From contig NZ_LMSK01000004.1 in the NCBI RefSeq assembly GCF_001428385.1, forward strand, positions 62,001 to 126,000: 64,000 nt of DNA. The letters run 5' to 3'. Both the position numbers and the translations under genes were made by a program. This document shows positions 1-8,012 of this stretch, one piece after another; position 1 is the first letter of the stretch, and the number at the start of each line of letters is the position of its first letter. The notes under the pieces are model-generated. The model had not been told where the DNA came from. It saw only the letters and a program-made list of their open reading frames with translations, and did no database searches. The DNA is from Rhodanobacter sp. Soil772. Its GTDB lineage: Bacteria > Pseudomonadota > Gammaproteobacteria > Xanthomonadales > Rhodanobacteraceae.

Positions 1-3000
1 ATCCATTTCTGAGCTGCCTGCGCGGCAGCGAACTCAGCCTGCAAGGTGCGATCGCGGTGCGACCATTTCTGAGCTGCCTGCGCGGCAGCGAACTCGTGGT
101 CGAACCACTTCGCCTGCCGAAACTCTTTCTGAGCTGCCTGCGCGGCAGCGAACTGTGCCCACGGCGACGGCCGAGGGCGTCAGCATTTCTGAGCTGCCTG
201 CGCGGCAGCGAACGTGATCCGGCGTGCGGTGCGGTAATAGTCGAATTTCTGAGCTGCCTGCGCGGCAGCGAACGACCCCTGGGATCCGCAGCAAGCCGCG
301 CTGGCTTTCTGAGCTGCCTGCGCGGCAGCGAACGGCGCGGCCGTAAGGCTTCCAGGCGTGCGACTTTTCTGAGCTGCCTGCGCGGCAGCGAACGCGACCA
401 GCTTCAGTGCTGCATTGTTGATGTCTTTCTGAGCTGCCTGCGCGGCAGCGAACTCGCGCAACACCTCGCCGGTGACCTGCATGCCTTTCTGAGCTGCCTG
501 CGCGGCAGCGAACTATGCGTCCCATCCTTCGGCGCCGTCTCGATATTTCTGAGCTGCCTGCGCGGCAGCGAACGGGTTTGCGCTTTCCGCACCACTGGCA
601 TTGCCTTTCTGAGCTGCCTGCGCGGCAGCGAACCCGGCCGGGTGGGTGATCTGGCGTTGGTTCATTTTCTGAGCTGCCTGCGCGGCAGCGAACTTGTACG
701 ACGGCACCGGCATGGCCAGCGGCGTTTTCTGAGCTGCCTGCGCGGCAGCGAACCGCACGTCTTGCTGGTAGCTCGCCTCGGGGTTTTTCTGAGCTGCCTG
801 CGCGGCAGCGAACGACTTCAAGGCCACGTTCAAGCGCATCGACAATTTCTGAGCTGCCTGCGCGGCAGCGAACGCGCGCCGGGACTCGCACGGACTTTCT
901 CCATATTTCTGAGCTGCCTGCGCGGCAGCGAACTCGCCGGCGGCGACAGGTGCGATGAACAACATTTTCTGAGCTGCCTGCGCGGCAGCGAACATGGAGA
1001 AATCGTCTGGTGCCATGGCCATGCTTTTCTGAGCTGCCTGCGCGGCAGCGAACGCGGCGAGGTCGACCATTCGGCTGATCTTGGTTTTCTGAGCTGCCTG
1101 CGCGGCAGCGAACGCCGATGTAGGTTTGCCGCAGCGCGCTGGTCATTTCTGAGCTGCCTGCGCGGCAGCGAACGGCGAGCAGGTCAGCGTGTGGAACCAG
1201 GCGCTTTTCTGAGCTGCCTGCGCGGCAGCGAACCTGCCCGGCGCCGCTGCTGCCGTGGCTGGCGTTTTCTGAGCTGCCTGCGCGGCAGCGAACATCGGTT
1301 GTCCACCCGGCCGCATTCCTCGGTCTTTCTGAGCTGCCTGCGCGGCAGCGAACTTCATGCCGCGGTAGCCGTCGATGGTCTCGTCTTTCTGAGCTGCCTG
1401 CGCGGCAGCGAACTCGGCGGCGGCCAGGCGAGCGGCATCCTGCTCTTTCTGAGCTGCCTGCGCGGCAGCGAACTGTAAGGGCAGGCGCAGGCGCCGGGAT
1501 GGCTGTTTCTGAGCTGCCTGCGCGGCAGCGAACAGTTGGTCAATGGCCGATGACCTCACCGCGCTTTTCTGAGCTGCCTGCGCGGCAGCGAACGCCAGCA
1601 GCGCGGCGGCTACGTCGGCGGTGCCTTTCTGAGCTGCCTGCGCGGCAGCGAACCCGCACTTGACCACCCACGGGTGCTCGGCGTTTTTCTGAGCTGCCTG
1701 CGCGGCAGCGAACGTGGCGTGGCCGGAAGCATCGACGCCGACGTTTTTCTGAGCTGCCTGCGCGGCAGCGAACGCCAGGCTGGCGGTGCCGCCGGCGGGC
1801 AGCGATTTCTGAGCTGCCTGCGCGGCAGCGAACACGTCGCGGCTGATGCCGGTGACGCCGTTGATTTTCTGAGCTGCCTGCGCGGCAGCGAACCTTGCCT
1901 CCACCGGAGTTGGCCTGGACCAGTATTTCTGAGCTGCCTGCGCGGCAGCGAACGAGTTGCCGCTCGATGCGCAGGGCAATGTTCCTTTTCTGAGCTGCCT
2001 GCGCGGCAGCGAACATGCGGGCGGCAACGAGATCGGCACGACGTTATTTCTGAGCTGCCTGCGCGGCAGCGAACTGAGCCACAGTTCAAAAGTGCCGGGC
2101 ACGCCGTTTCTGAGCTGCCTGCGCGGCAGCGAACATGCCCTTCGGGGTGGCCGGCGCTTCGGCGCTTTTCTGAGCTGCCTGCGCGGCAGCGAACTCCCCA
2201 CCAGCGGCACGGGCGGCGGTGGTGGTTTTCTGAGCTGCCTGCGCGGCAGCGAACGTGTCTCCGGTGATCGCTATGGCTGGCCCCTTTTTCTGAGCTGCCT
2301 GCGCGGCAGCGAACGATGCTTGGCGTGCTTACCGTCGTCATCGTTCTTTCTGAGCTGCCTGCGCGGCAGCGAACGGTGTGGATCCAGCCGTAAGGCGCTT
2401 CGAGCTTTTCTGAGCTGCCTGCGCGGCAGCGAACAGGGCGGCGCCGGCGTCGTCGCTGAGCCAGGCTTTCTGAGCTGCCTGCGCGGCAGCGAACGCCATC
2501 GGCGACAACAGCCCGCTCAACGAAAATTTCTGAGCTGCCTGCGCGGCAGCGAACGTTACATCGGCCGCACCGATGACTTGCCCGCCTTTCTGAGCTGCCT
2601 GCGCGGCAGCGAACGATCGCGGGCTCAAGACGCACATGAGCAACGCTTTCTGAGCTGCCTGCGCGGCAGCGAACTTGCACCATTCGCAGGTGATGCGTGG
2701 CGCGTACTTTCTGAGCTGCCTGCGCGGCAGCGAACGCGCCGATCCCGGCACTGTTCGGCCGTAACAATTTCTGAGCTGCCTGCGCGGCAGCGAACGATGA
2801 TGTACGCGCGCTTCTGCGCTTCCGTCATTTCTGAGCTGCCTGCGCGGCAGCGAACGATCTGCATGCGCAGCGCCTGCTTCGCATCCGTTTCTGAGCTGCC
2901 TGCGCGGCAGCGAACTCAGCGACGTGCTGATTCTTCTTCGCCTTCTCTTTCTGAGCTGCCTGCGCGGCAGCGAACCTCGTCCATCGCCTTCGAGACGGCA

Positions 3001-3635
3001 GGCATCATTTCTGAGCTGCCTGCGCGGCAGCGAACCATCGCCGCGCAAGGCACCTGCACGATGTCAATTTCTGAGCTGCCTGCGCGGCAGCGAACTGCAG
3101 CCAGCCGGCGCGAACGGCTACCTCGGTTTTCTGAGCTGCCTGCGCGGCAGCGAACAAGGCGATGAACCCGGCGCACATCGTCTATGATTTCTGAGCTGCC
3201 TGCGCGGCAGCGAACTTGCTGCGGTATGTGCACCTGTTACGCGAGCGTTTCTGAGCTGCCTGCGCGGCAGCGAACAATGTCGTCTCGAACGTGACGCAGT
3301 CCGTCAATTTCTGAGCTGCCTGCGCGGCAGCGAACGTGATGGCCTCGATTTCTTCAGGGTCGATCATTTTCTGAGCTGCCTGCGCGGCAGCGAACGTGAA
3401 GCGGATGCTGGACGGCCGCGTGCACATTTTCTGAGCTGCCTGCGCGGCAGCGAACTTCTTTATCGCCTGCAACTGGGCGTAGCGCCCTTTCTGAGCTGCC
3501 TGCGCGGCAGCGAACGAGGCGTCGACCGAATACCTCGCCAACTCGCATTTCTGAGCTGCCTGCGCGGCAGCGAACACGAAGGTGACCATCGAGGCGCCCA
3601 ACATTCATTTCTGAGCTGCCTGCGCGGCAGCGAAC
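1..3635 (-). CRISPR. Type I-F CRISPR array, at least 61 repeats (left end cut by window)
   Basis: Sixty-one copies of one 28-nt repeat, with no variant seen, begin at 6 and recur every 60 nt. On the minus strand each repeat starts GTTCGCTGCC and ends GCAGCTCAGAAA, with a central Cas6f hairpin of stem CTGCC/GGCAG and loop GCGCA, as in type I-F (Csy) systems. Spacers are 32 nt, except two of 33 nt at 1954-1986 and 2675-2707 that shift the register by one. The last complete repeat, 3608-3635, is leader-proximal because the cas genes and the AT-rich leader lie on that side. Positions 1-5 are the end of another spacer, so the array continues past the window and its total length is unknown. Transcription should run on the minus strand, from about 3647 towards 1. 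Perfect repeat identity over 3.6 kb suggests an active or recently expanded array. Confidence 0.99.
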
Positions 3636-3682
3636 TAGGGCTCAACGTGGCCAAGTATTTGATGAATTGGCGATAAAGGCAA
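3636..3682 (-). promoter_or_regulatory. CRISPR leader with candidate promoter and IHF-like site
   Basis: Only about 45 nt separate the csy-operon terminator from the first repeat. On the minus strand there is a -35-like TTGCCT (3682-3677), 17 nt, then a -10-like AATACT (3659-3654). This predicts transcription starting near 3647, just before repeat 1. An IHF-like motif, ATCAA-N4-TTG (3663-3652), matches the IHF consensus except for its first degenerate base. IHF bending of the leader is known to be needed for spacer integration in type I-E and I-F systems. The -35 overlaps the T-tract of the terminator. Promoter elements are 4/6 matches each, so this is a reasoned candidate only. Confidence 0.5.
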
Positions 3683-3720
3683 AAAAAAGGCGGCTGCCCC
3701 TTATTGAGAGACGAGCCGCC
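3681..3720 (-). terminator. Rho-independent terminator of the csy operon
   Basis: On the minus strand a 7-bp stem GGCGGCT/AGCCGCC (3720-3714 with 3695-3689) and an 18-nt loop are followed by eight T (3688-3681). It lies 46 nt after the cas6f stop codon and before the CRISPR leader, so csy mRNA and pre-crRNA are probably made from separate promoters. Confidence 0.8.
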
Positions 3721-3766
3721 AAATCATTGATTTTTCGATTGTTGGATAGCAGGGCAGGAAAAAGGG

Positions 3767-4333
3767 TTAGAACCAGGGGATTGTCGTGGTTCCACCCAGG
3801 CCATAGCTGTTGAAGCTGCCGGGTGTCGCGTCGACAGCGAGCGGGCCGAGCGTGATGAACAGGCAGAACGGCTGTCCGGTGCTGTGGCTGCGCAGGTATA
3901 CGTAGGGAAGATTGGGGCGATGCTCCATGCTGGATGGAATGGCCTTGGCTGCTTGTTCCTCCGTTTCTCCCTTGCGGCGCATGCGTCGCCTGCGCAAACG
4001 CTCGGCGCTGGTCTTGAATTGCTTGCGTTGAACGGTGCGGTGCGATGCACCTGCCGGTACACCGGCAATCTCGGTCATGCGGACGTGATCGCGTACGCCT
4101 TTGAGCCAGTCTGCTTGCGTCAGTTGCTGCAGTGCGTGGTCGCTTCCGTGCAGACGCAACGTGGTACCCAAAGTACGTGGATTCATGGTGTAGCCCGGGA
4201 AACTGATCCCGATGTTGTCCAGTCGATGTTGCACCAGGGTGAGGTGCAACCTGTTGTACAGCGCACCGAGCAACTGCGGTGCGCTGGATTCTGGATCGGG
4301 TCTGACGCTGATGTCGATGTAGTGCGTAGTCAT
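3767..4333 (-). CDS. cas6f: Type I-F CRISPR endoribonuclease Cas6f (Csy4)
   Basis: This 188-aa protein matches the usual length of Csy4. It cuts pre-crRNA at the 3' base of the repeat hairpin and stays bound to the crRNA 3' stem-loop in the Csy complex. Visible features are His30 in YNRLH, which lines up with the catalytic His29 of the Pseudomonas aeruginosa enzyme, and Ser149 in LRSHSTGQ, which lines up with Ser148. An arginine-rich helix (about 108-121, ERLRRRRMRRK) inserts into the RNA stem major groove in the family. The C-terminal end IPWF is also family-like. It lies 5 nt after csy3, is the last gene of the csy1-2-3-4 operon and is followed by a terminator. The same enzyme should process both the main array and the mini-CRISPR at 7880-7960. 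Confidence 0.97.
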   Translation of the reverse strand: MTTHYIDISVRPDPESSAPQLLGALYNRLHLTLVQHRLDNIGISFPGYTMNPRTLGTTLRLHGSDHALQQLTQADWLKGVRDHVRMTEIAGVPAGASHRTVQRKQFKTSAERLRRRRMRRKGETEEQAAKAIPSSMEHRPNLPYVYLRSHSTGQPFCLFITLGPLAVDATPGSFNSYGLGGTTTIPWF

Positions 4334-4338
4334 GGCGG

Positions 4339-5364
4339 TCAGCCTGCTTCGCCGAACACACCGCCGCGAATGAGTGTGGCGATGACGTAATGCTGCTGTT
4401 CCGCTTCCGGTGCCTTGTCCTTGATGATCCAGTTATCGAGGAGGTTGTAGAAGTCGGCCTTTTCCCTAGGCTGACGGTACGCCTTACCCTGGGTGGTGAC
4501 CGAACCGTAGGGCTCGACGGCGATGGGGCCGTTCGCAGCCGCTTCGGGATACCAGGTGTCGATGGTGCGCAGGGCATTGCCGACCTTTTGCGAGTGGATG
4601 GCGGCCACGCCGTCGACGTCGTACAGCGTCTTGCTCTTCTTGCTGGAGCCCTTGTCGAGGATCAGCTCCTGCGAGGGGAACACTTCCTGTCCGGCGCCGA
4701 TGCGTACGAAGGCGGTGACTTGCAGCAGCACGCGAGCCTTGTCGGCAAGGCCGTCGGCGATCAGCGAGGCCAACTCGGACAGTGGCTGGGCTTCGGCGGA
4801 AGGCACTGTGAGATCGAGCAGCGAATGGGTCAGCGCATCAAAGGTCCAACTGGTCTTTGATTGGCCGTTTTCGATGTGGGCCACGGTCACTTCCACCTGC
4901 TCGGCACCGATGCGGTTGCGCCACAGGAAGCGGCCGTTGGCGAGGTTGACAGCGTAGCGGCGGGCCAGCTCAGCAAAGCCGTGCTGCTGCACGTAACCGC
5001 CCACTGTGGCCAGCAGTTTCTGCCGGTAGGCGGCATCGTTGCAGGCGGAGGGTTGGCCGGTACCGGCCAGCACGCGCAGGGTGAACTGCACCTTCAGCGT
5101 GTCGGCATTGGCGGGCAGGGTGGCCACGTCCACGGTTTGCAGGTTGGGATTCTGGATGGCGGCATCCAGTTTGGCTGGGTCCTGCGCACCGCCCTTCAGG
5201 CGGTTGGAGATGGTGCCGCGTACGGATTTTTCGCGCAGCGTGATCGGTGCCCAGTTCTGCGACTCGCTGCGCGCGGCCCAGTTGCCGCCAGACAGCAGGG
5301 CATCGGAAGGATCGAGCTTGCGCTCGAAAGCGAGGACGGAAGCGGTCTTGAGTTCGTTGGCCAT
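4339..5364 (-). CDS. csy3: Type I-F backbone protein Csy3 (Cas7f)
   Basis: This 341-aa protein forms the helical backbone of the Csy surveillance complex (normally six copies) along the crRNA spacer. The start at [19 protein letters not shown] was chosen because it is the conserved Csy3 N-terminus and is preceded by AAGGAA 8 nt upstream. An in-frame ATG 25 codons earlier (5439) overlaps csy2 and encodes a non-family extension. The length is nearly the same as the 342 aa of the P. aeruginosa protein. The gene lies 19 nt downstream of csy2 and 5 nt upstream of cas6f. Each Cas7f subunit covers 6 nt of guide and flips out every sixth base, which matters for the mismatch pattern of the mini-CRISPR guide. 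Confidence 0.96.
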   Translation of the reverse strand: MANELKTASVLAFERKLDPSDALLSGGNWAARSESQNWAPITLREKSVRGTISNRLKGGAQDPAKLDAAIQNPNLQTVDVATLPANADTLKVQFTLRVLAGTGQPSACNDAAYRQKLLATVGGYVQQHGFAELARRYAVNLANGRFLWRNRIGAEQVEVTVAHIENGQSKTSWTFDALTHSLLDLTVPSAEAQPLSELASLIADGLADKARVLLQVTAFVRIGAGQEVFPSQELILDKGSSKKSKTLYDVDGVAAIHSQKVGNALRTIDTWYPEAAANGPIAVEPYGSVTTQGKAYRQPREKADFYNLLDNWIIKDKAPEAEQQHYVIATLIRGGVFGEAG

Positions 5365-5383
5365 GATGGAATTCCTTGTCGTG

Positions 5384-6358
5384 TCAGAGAGTGGTGTCGA
5401 CGAAGCGATAGTCGTTGCGGCAGCGGTACAGCCCCTCATCGGGACGGCTGTCTGCGTACCAGAGCAGGTCTTGCGGTGCGTGCAGGCGGTGCGGGCCTAT
5501 CCATTCGCCCATCGAATACAGGCTTTCGACGAAGCGGAAGGGCGTGGTGGCGTCGCGCGCATTGGCCACGCTGCCGGCGTCGTGCAGTTCGCCCAGTGCG
5601 CCGTAGCCGACCGGGATGGGCACCACCCAGCCCGAGCCTTTCTTGCGGTCGCTTTGCCAGCCATCGTTGCCGGCGTTGGCCTTGGTGTCGTAATGCCAGT
5701 TGATGCGCGAAAGCGAAAGCCACGCATCGAGACGAGAGGCTTGCGGCGACTGCTTGCGCAAGTCCTTCAGGCGCGCATCGGTCAAGTCATCGCGGGCCAC
5801 CAATGCCGAGCCTGGCAGCAGGCGGGCACGAAGCTTGCGGAACTCCCTGGCCTGGTCGTCGCTGTCGCCAGTGAAGTTGGCCAGCCACGGGCGATGGCGC
5901 GAGGTTGGCGCTTGGGTGGCTGGCAACAGCGTGCCGCCGGCAATGCGCATGCCCTGCAGCAGGTCGAGGATGGTTTTCAGGTCACGTTGCTGCGCGTCCT
6001 GATCCCACGGCCCGGCATTCACCGCCAGCACCAGGCTGAGGTCGAGGTGGATGCGGCCTTCCTCGACGATGGCGGTGGTACTGCCGTCCTTGCCCACCGG
6101 GTTGCGGGTGAGACGGAAGCTTTTGACGAAGCCGCCCTCGGAGGTTTGCTCTTGGCGGTCGTGGCAGACCACGCCCACGGCGCCGAACTCCAGATCCAGC
6201 CCGGCCGCGCGGGTCTTGCGTTCCAGCGCCCATATCAGGCCCAGAAAGGCGGTGATGGACGGGAAGCCGTGGGTCAACGGGCTGGAGACGGCGTTGGCGT
6301 TGTGCACCTTGAGGTGCGGCAACACCAGCAGGTGGGTGAAGTGCGGAAGCGAGCTCAT
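5384..6358 (-). CDS. csy2: Type I-F protein Csy2 (Cas5f)
   Basis: This 324-aa protein has the family N-terminus ([29 protein letters not shown], about residues 7-35). In the Csy complex, Csy2 pairs with Csy1 at the 5' handle of the crRNA and helps form the PAM-sensing end. The start codon overlaps the csy1 stop as ATGA (4-nt overlap), which indicates translational coupling and fixes the start. Length is close to the usual 320-330 aa. No sign of truncation or frameshift was seen. Confidence 0.95.
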   Translation of the reverse strand: MSSLPHFTHLLVLPHLKVHNANAVSSPLTHGFPSITAFLGLIWALERKTRAAGLDLEFGAVGVVCHDRQEQTSEGGFVKSFRLTRNPVGKDGSTTAIVEEGRIHLDLSLVLAVNAGPWDQDAQQRDLKTILDLLQGMRIAGGTLLPATQAPTSRHRPWLANFTGDSDDQAREFRKLRARLLPGSALVARDDLTDARLKDLRKQSPQASRLDAWLSLSRINWHYDTKANAGNDGWQSDRKKGSGWVVPIPVGYGALGELHDAGSVANARDATTPFRFVESLYSMGEWIGPHRLHAPQDLLWYADSRPDEGLYRCRNDYRFVDTTL

Positions 6359-7728
6359 GCGGCACCTGCCTTGGCACGGCGTTGCCGGGGGATGGGCCAG
6401 GCAACGTCGAGGATGGCGTTACTGGCAAAGTGGCGCATCTCCGCTTCGCCCAGCATGGCCAGCTTGTCGCTGCGCTTGCGCAACTGGCCGTTGAGCCAGA
6501 GGCCGAAGCGGGTGGCTACTTCATCGGCCCAGTCGCCGCGTGCATAGGCATCGTTGAAGGCGAGGTCGGCTTCGCGCCAATCCGGGTGCTCGGGGTCGTC
6601 GCGTTCCGGCAATTCAGTACGCTCCGGATCGAGCCAGAGTTGTTCGCACAGAAGCAGATGGCAGTCGGCGTTCCGGGTCCAACCGGCGCCGCCACGCCCG
6701 CGCACGTCCGCGCCGAACAGGGACAGCGCTTCGGTAATGTCTTGCAAGAAAGCCATTACCCGGTCGCGGGTTTCCTTGTTTTGATCCGGGTCAGCCTTGA
6801 GGAAGTCCGCAAGCCCGCGAACGAGTTGGCGAACCTCATCGAAAACGAGGAACGTGCCGCGCTTTTCGTCGAATACCGATTCGAGTTTGAGCAGATTCAC
6901 GCCGTCGCGCGGTTTCCACGCTGGTGGCGGCAGCGAGGCCAGCAGGTAGTTCATGCCGCCACGTTCGCTGTTCAGTTGCGAGATGTTCTGCGGCTTGGTA
7001 CCGCCCAGCTTGCGGGCGACGAGGTCGCGGTAGTCGTGATAGGTGGCATCAGCCGGCTTGTTGTCGCGCTTGGCTTGTCGCGCTTCCTTGTTGGCTTCGC
7101 CAAAGCGCGCATTTTGAATGTCGGCGTGTACGGCGTGGGCTAGCGAGCTGGAAAACATCGGCTGCAGCAGGTGGTAGTGGGCATCATCCTGCGGGTCTTC
7201 ACCGGTGAGCCAGTAGAGCTGCTTGGCCATGGGGTGACTGGACGGCTGTGGTTCCTCGCGCACCAGCGAGGCGAAGGCTTTCATCCAGGCTTCGGCCTGT
7301 TCGGCGTCGTCGGAGAGCGCCTCCTGCAGGTCGGCATCACCAGCTTGCATCCAGTCGAGCAGACGCTTGCCTTCGACGTCGAGCTTGAGCAGCTTGAACA
7401 CATCCAGCGCGGCGGCGTTGCCCACCACATCCTCGGCGTAGTCCATGCCCAGGATGTGGCTGCCGATCTCCGTGTGTTGCGGCAGATGGGATGGAACGAT
7501 ATGCAGGCTGCTGCCGCGCGCGTCCGGGTGGGTGGCCTTGAGCACGTGGGTCACGGCTTGGATCTGGCCCACCCGTCGCGCCGCATCGGCTAACCAGGTG
7601 GCGTAGTCGTACTTCGATGCCGTGTCGGCATCGTCGTCCTTGCCTTTCAGCTTGGCCGAACGCCTGACCTCGATAAAGCCGGTGATAGCCGACTGGAACA
7701 GCAATTTTCGATCCGTAGAAGTGTGCAT
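6355..7728 (-). CDS. csy1: Type I-F large subunit Csy1 (Cas8f)
   Basis: This 457-aa protein is of usual length for Csy1. Cas8f recognises the 5'-CC PAM, binds the crRNA 5' handle with Csy2, and recruits Cas2/3 once the R-loop is complete. The family block PQNISQLNSERGG is present near the middle (about residue 250), the region that contacts the PAM in known structures. The ATG has the ribosome-binding site GAGGGG 5 nt upstream. It is the first gene of the csy operon. Its promoter is predicted at 7842-7870, giving a leader of about 107 nt, and that promoter carries a match to the guide of the adjacent mini-CRISPR. Autoregulation by the Csy complex is therefore likely. Confidence 0.95.
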   Translation of the reverse strand: MHTSTDRKLLFQSAITGFIEVRRSAKLKGKDDDADTASKYDYATWLADAARRVGQIQAVTHVLKATHPDARGSSLHIVPSHLPQHTEIGSHILGMDYAEDVVGNAAALDVFKLLKLDVEGKRLLDWMQAGDADLQEALSDDAEQAEAWMKAFASLVREEPQPSSHPMAKQLYWLTGEDPQDDAHYHLLQPMFSSSLAHAVHADIQNARFGEANKEARQAKRDNKPADATYHDYRDLVARKLGGTKPQNISQLNSERGGMNYLLASLPPPAWKPRDGVNLLKLESVFDEKRGTFLVFDEVRQLVRGLADFLKADPDQNKETRDRVMAFLQDITEALSLFGADVRGRGGAGWTRNADCHLLLCEQLWLDPERTELPERDDPEHPDWREADLAFNDAYARGDWADEVATRFGLWLNGQLRKRSDKLAMLGEAEMRHFASNAILDVAWPIPRQRRAKAGAA

Positions 7729-7841
7729 CCCATCCCCTCATTTTCCACTTGAGCACTAAGAGGTACTGAACTTCAGTCTCATGGCGCGCGACGCGAGCCA
7801 TCGGTTGACACCGAGAGGCATCGATCTCATCCTATAAGTGG

Positions 7842-7870
7842 CTTATAACCGTGATGCTGATTAATGTAAA
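7842..7870 (-). promoter_or_regulatory. Sigma-70 promoter of the csy operon
   Basis: On the minus strand TTTACA (7870-7865) and TATAAG (7847-7842) are separated by exactly 17 nt, each a 5/6 match to consensus. The start of transcription should be near 7835. The -10 lies in the inverted repeat TATAAG-TGG-CTTATA (7833-7847), so a mirror-image TATAAG also faces the plus strand. This is the best promoter in the intergenic region and it is covered by the predicted Csy target site. Confidence 0.75.
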
Positions 7871-7875
7871 ACTCT
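7849..7875 (+). promoter_or_regulatory. Predicted Csy-complex binding site (PAM CC plus protospacer) over the csy promoter
   Basis: CC at 7849-7850 is the type I-F PAM. The following bases GTGATGCTGATTAATGT (7851-7867) match the mini-CRISPR guide GTGACTCTGATGAATGT (7908-7924) at 14 of 17 positions. The mismatches are at guide positions 5, 6 and 12. Positions 6 and 12 are bases that are flipped out of the duplex in Cascade-type complexes and do not contribute to pairing. From position 18 on there is little match (two of eight). The site spans the -10/-35 spacer and the -35 of the csy promoter. Partial pairing of this kind is expected to allow binding without a full R-loop, hence repression without Cas3 cleavage. 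Confidence 0.8.
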
Positions 7876-7879
7876 CTAT

Positions 7880-7960
7880 GGCAACTACCGAGCAGGTAGC
7901 TCAGAAAGTGACTCTGATGAATGTTCGTCTGCGTCTGCTGCCGTATAGGCAGCCCGTGTC
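7880..7960 (+). CRISPR. Degenerate two-repeat mini-CRISPR (CreR-like locus)
   Basis: Two diverged copies of the array repeat lie on the plus strand. Pseudo-repeat 1 (7880-7907) matches 21/28 bases: the last eight, CTCAGAAA (the crRNA 5' handle), are perfect, while the first 20 match at only 13. Its hairpin CTACC-GAGCA-GGTAG keeps pairing through a compensated G-C to A-T change. Pseudo-repeat 2 (7933-7960) matches 17/28. It keeps the hairpin CTGCC-GTATA-GGCAG intact, but only two of the last eight bases match. So just the parts that end up in one mature crRNA are preserved. The spacer (7908-7932) is 25 nt, not 32. Orientation is opposite to the main array and divergent from csy1. A plus-strand promoter is not clear: TTGACA (7805) has a poor 22-nt spacing to TATAAG (7833), and TGTAAA (7865) lacks a good -35. 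Confidence 0.85.
7900..7952 (+). ncRNA. Predicted 53-nt crRNA-like regulatory RNA (CreR-like)
   Basis: Cas6f cleavage at the 3' base of each pseudo-repeat stem would release an RNA of 8-nt handle (7900-7907), 25-nt guide (7908-7932) and 20-nt 3' hairpin section (7933-7952). Ordinary crRNA here would be 60 nt. The guide matches the csy promoter next to a CC PAM (see 7849-7875). The proposed role is to load the Csy complex when crRNA or Csy protein is in balance and to turn the csy operon down. CRISPR-resembling RNAs that repress cas promoters (CreR) or toxins (CreA) are established for some type I systems. The role here is inferred from sequence only. Confidence 0.75.
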
Positions 7961-7962
7961 CT

Positions 7963-8000
7963 CAGAAGTGATTACAATGCAATCGTTGCAATCACTTCTG
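7963..8000 (+). promoter_or_regulatory. Inverted repeat and likely autoregulated promoter of the toxin-antitoxin pair
   Basis: Perfect 11-nt arms CAGAAGTGATT (7963-7973) and AATCACTTCTG (7990-8000) flank an inner GCAA-TCG-TTGC. A -10-like TACAAT (7973-7978) lies inside the repeat; no convincing -35 is present (it would fall in the second pseudo-repeat). The right arm runs into the ribosome-binding site GGAGGG (8000-8005). FitA/VapB-type antitoxins bind such repeats to repress their own operon, so this is probably the operator. Confidence 0.55.
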
Positions 8001-8012
8001 GAGGGCTTGCCC

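Noticed and set aside
34-3654. Long open frames on both strands with repeating RCRAGSSE, AAAQAAQK or LPRRQLR motifs
   Set aside because: These are translations of the CRISPR repeats at a 60-nt period (a multiple of three), not proteins.
7805-7838. TTGACA...TATAAG as a plus-strand promoter for the mini-CRISPR
   Set aside because: The 22-bp spacing is outside the normal 16-19 bp range, so I do not list it as a promoter, although some promoter must lie upstream if the RNA is made from the plus strand.
7908-8012. CreTA-type model in which the mini-CRISPR guide represses the toxin promoter
   Set aside because: The best alignment to the TA promoter (from 7968) matches only about 9 of 17 bases and has AA, not CC, in the PAM place. 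The csy promoter site is far better, and the toxin has its own protein antitoxin.
7851-8012. N-terminal extension of the antitoxin starting at 7851
   Set aside because: The added 54 codons cover the mini-CRISPR, look unlike protein, and a good ribosome-binding site precedes the start at 8013.
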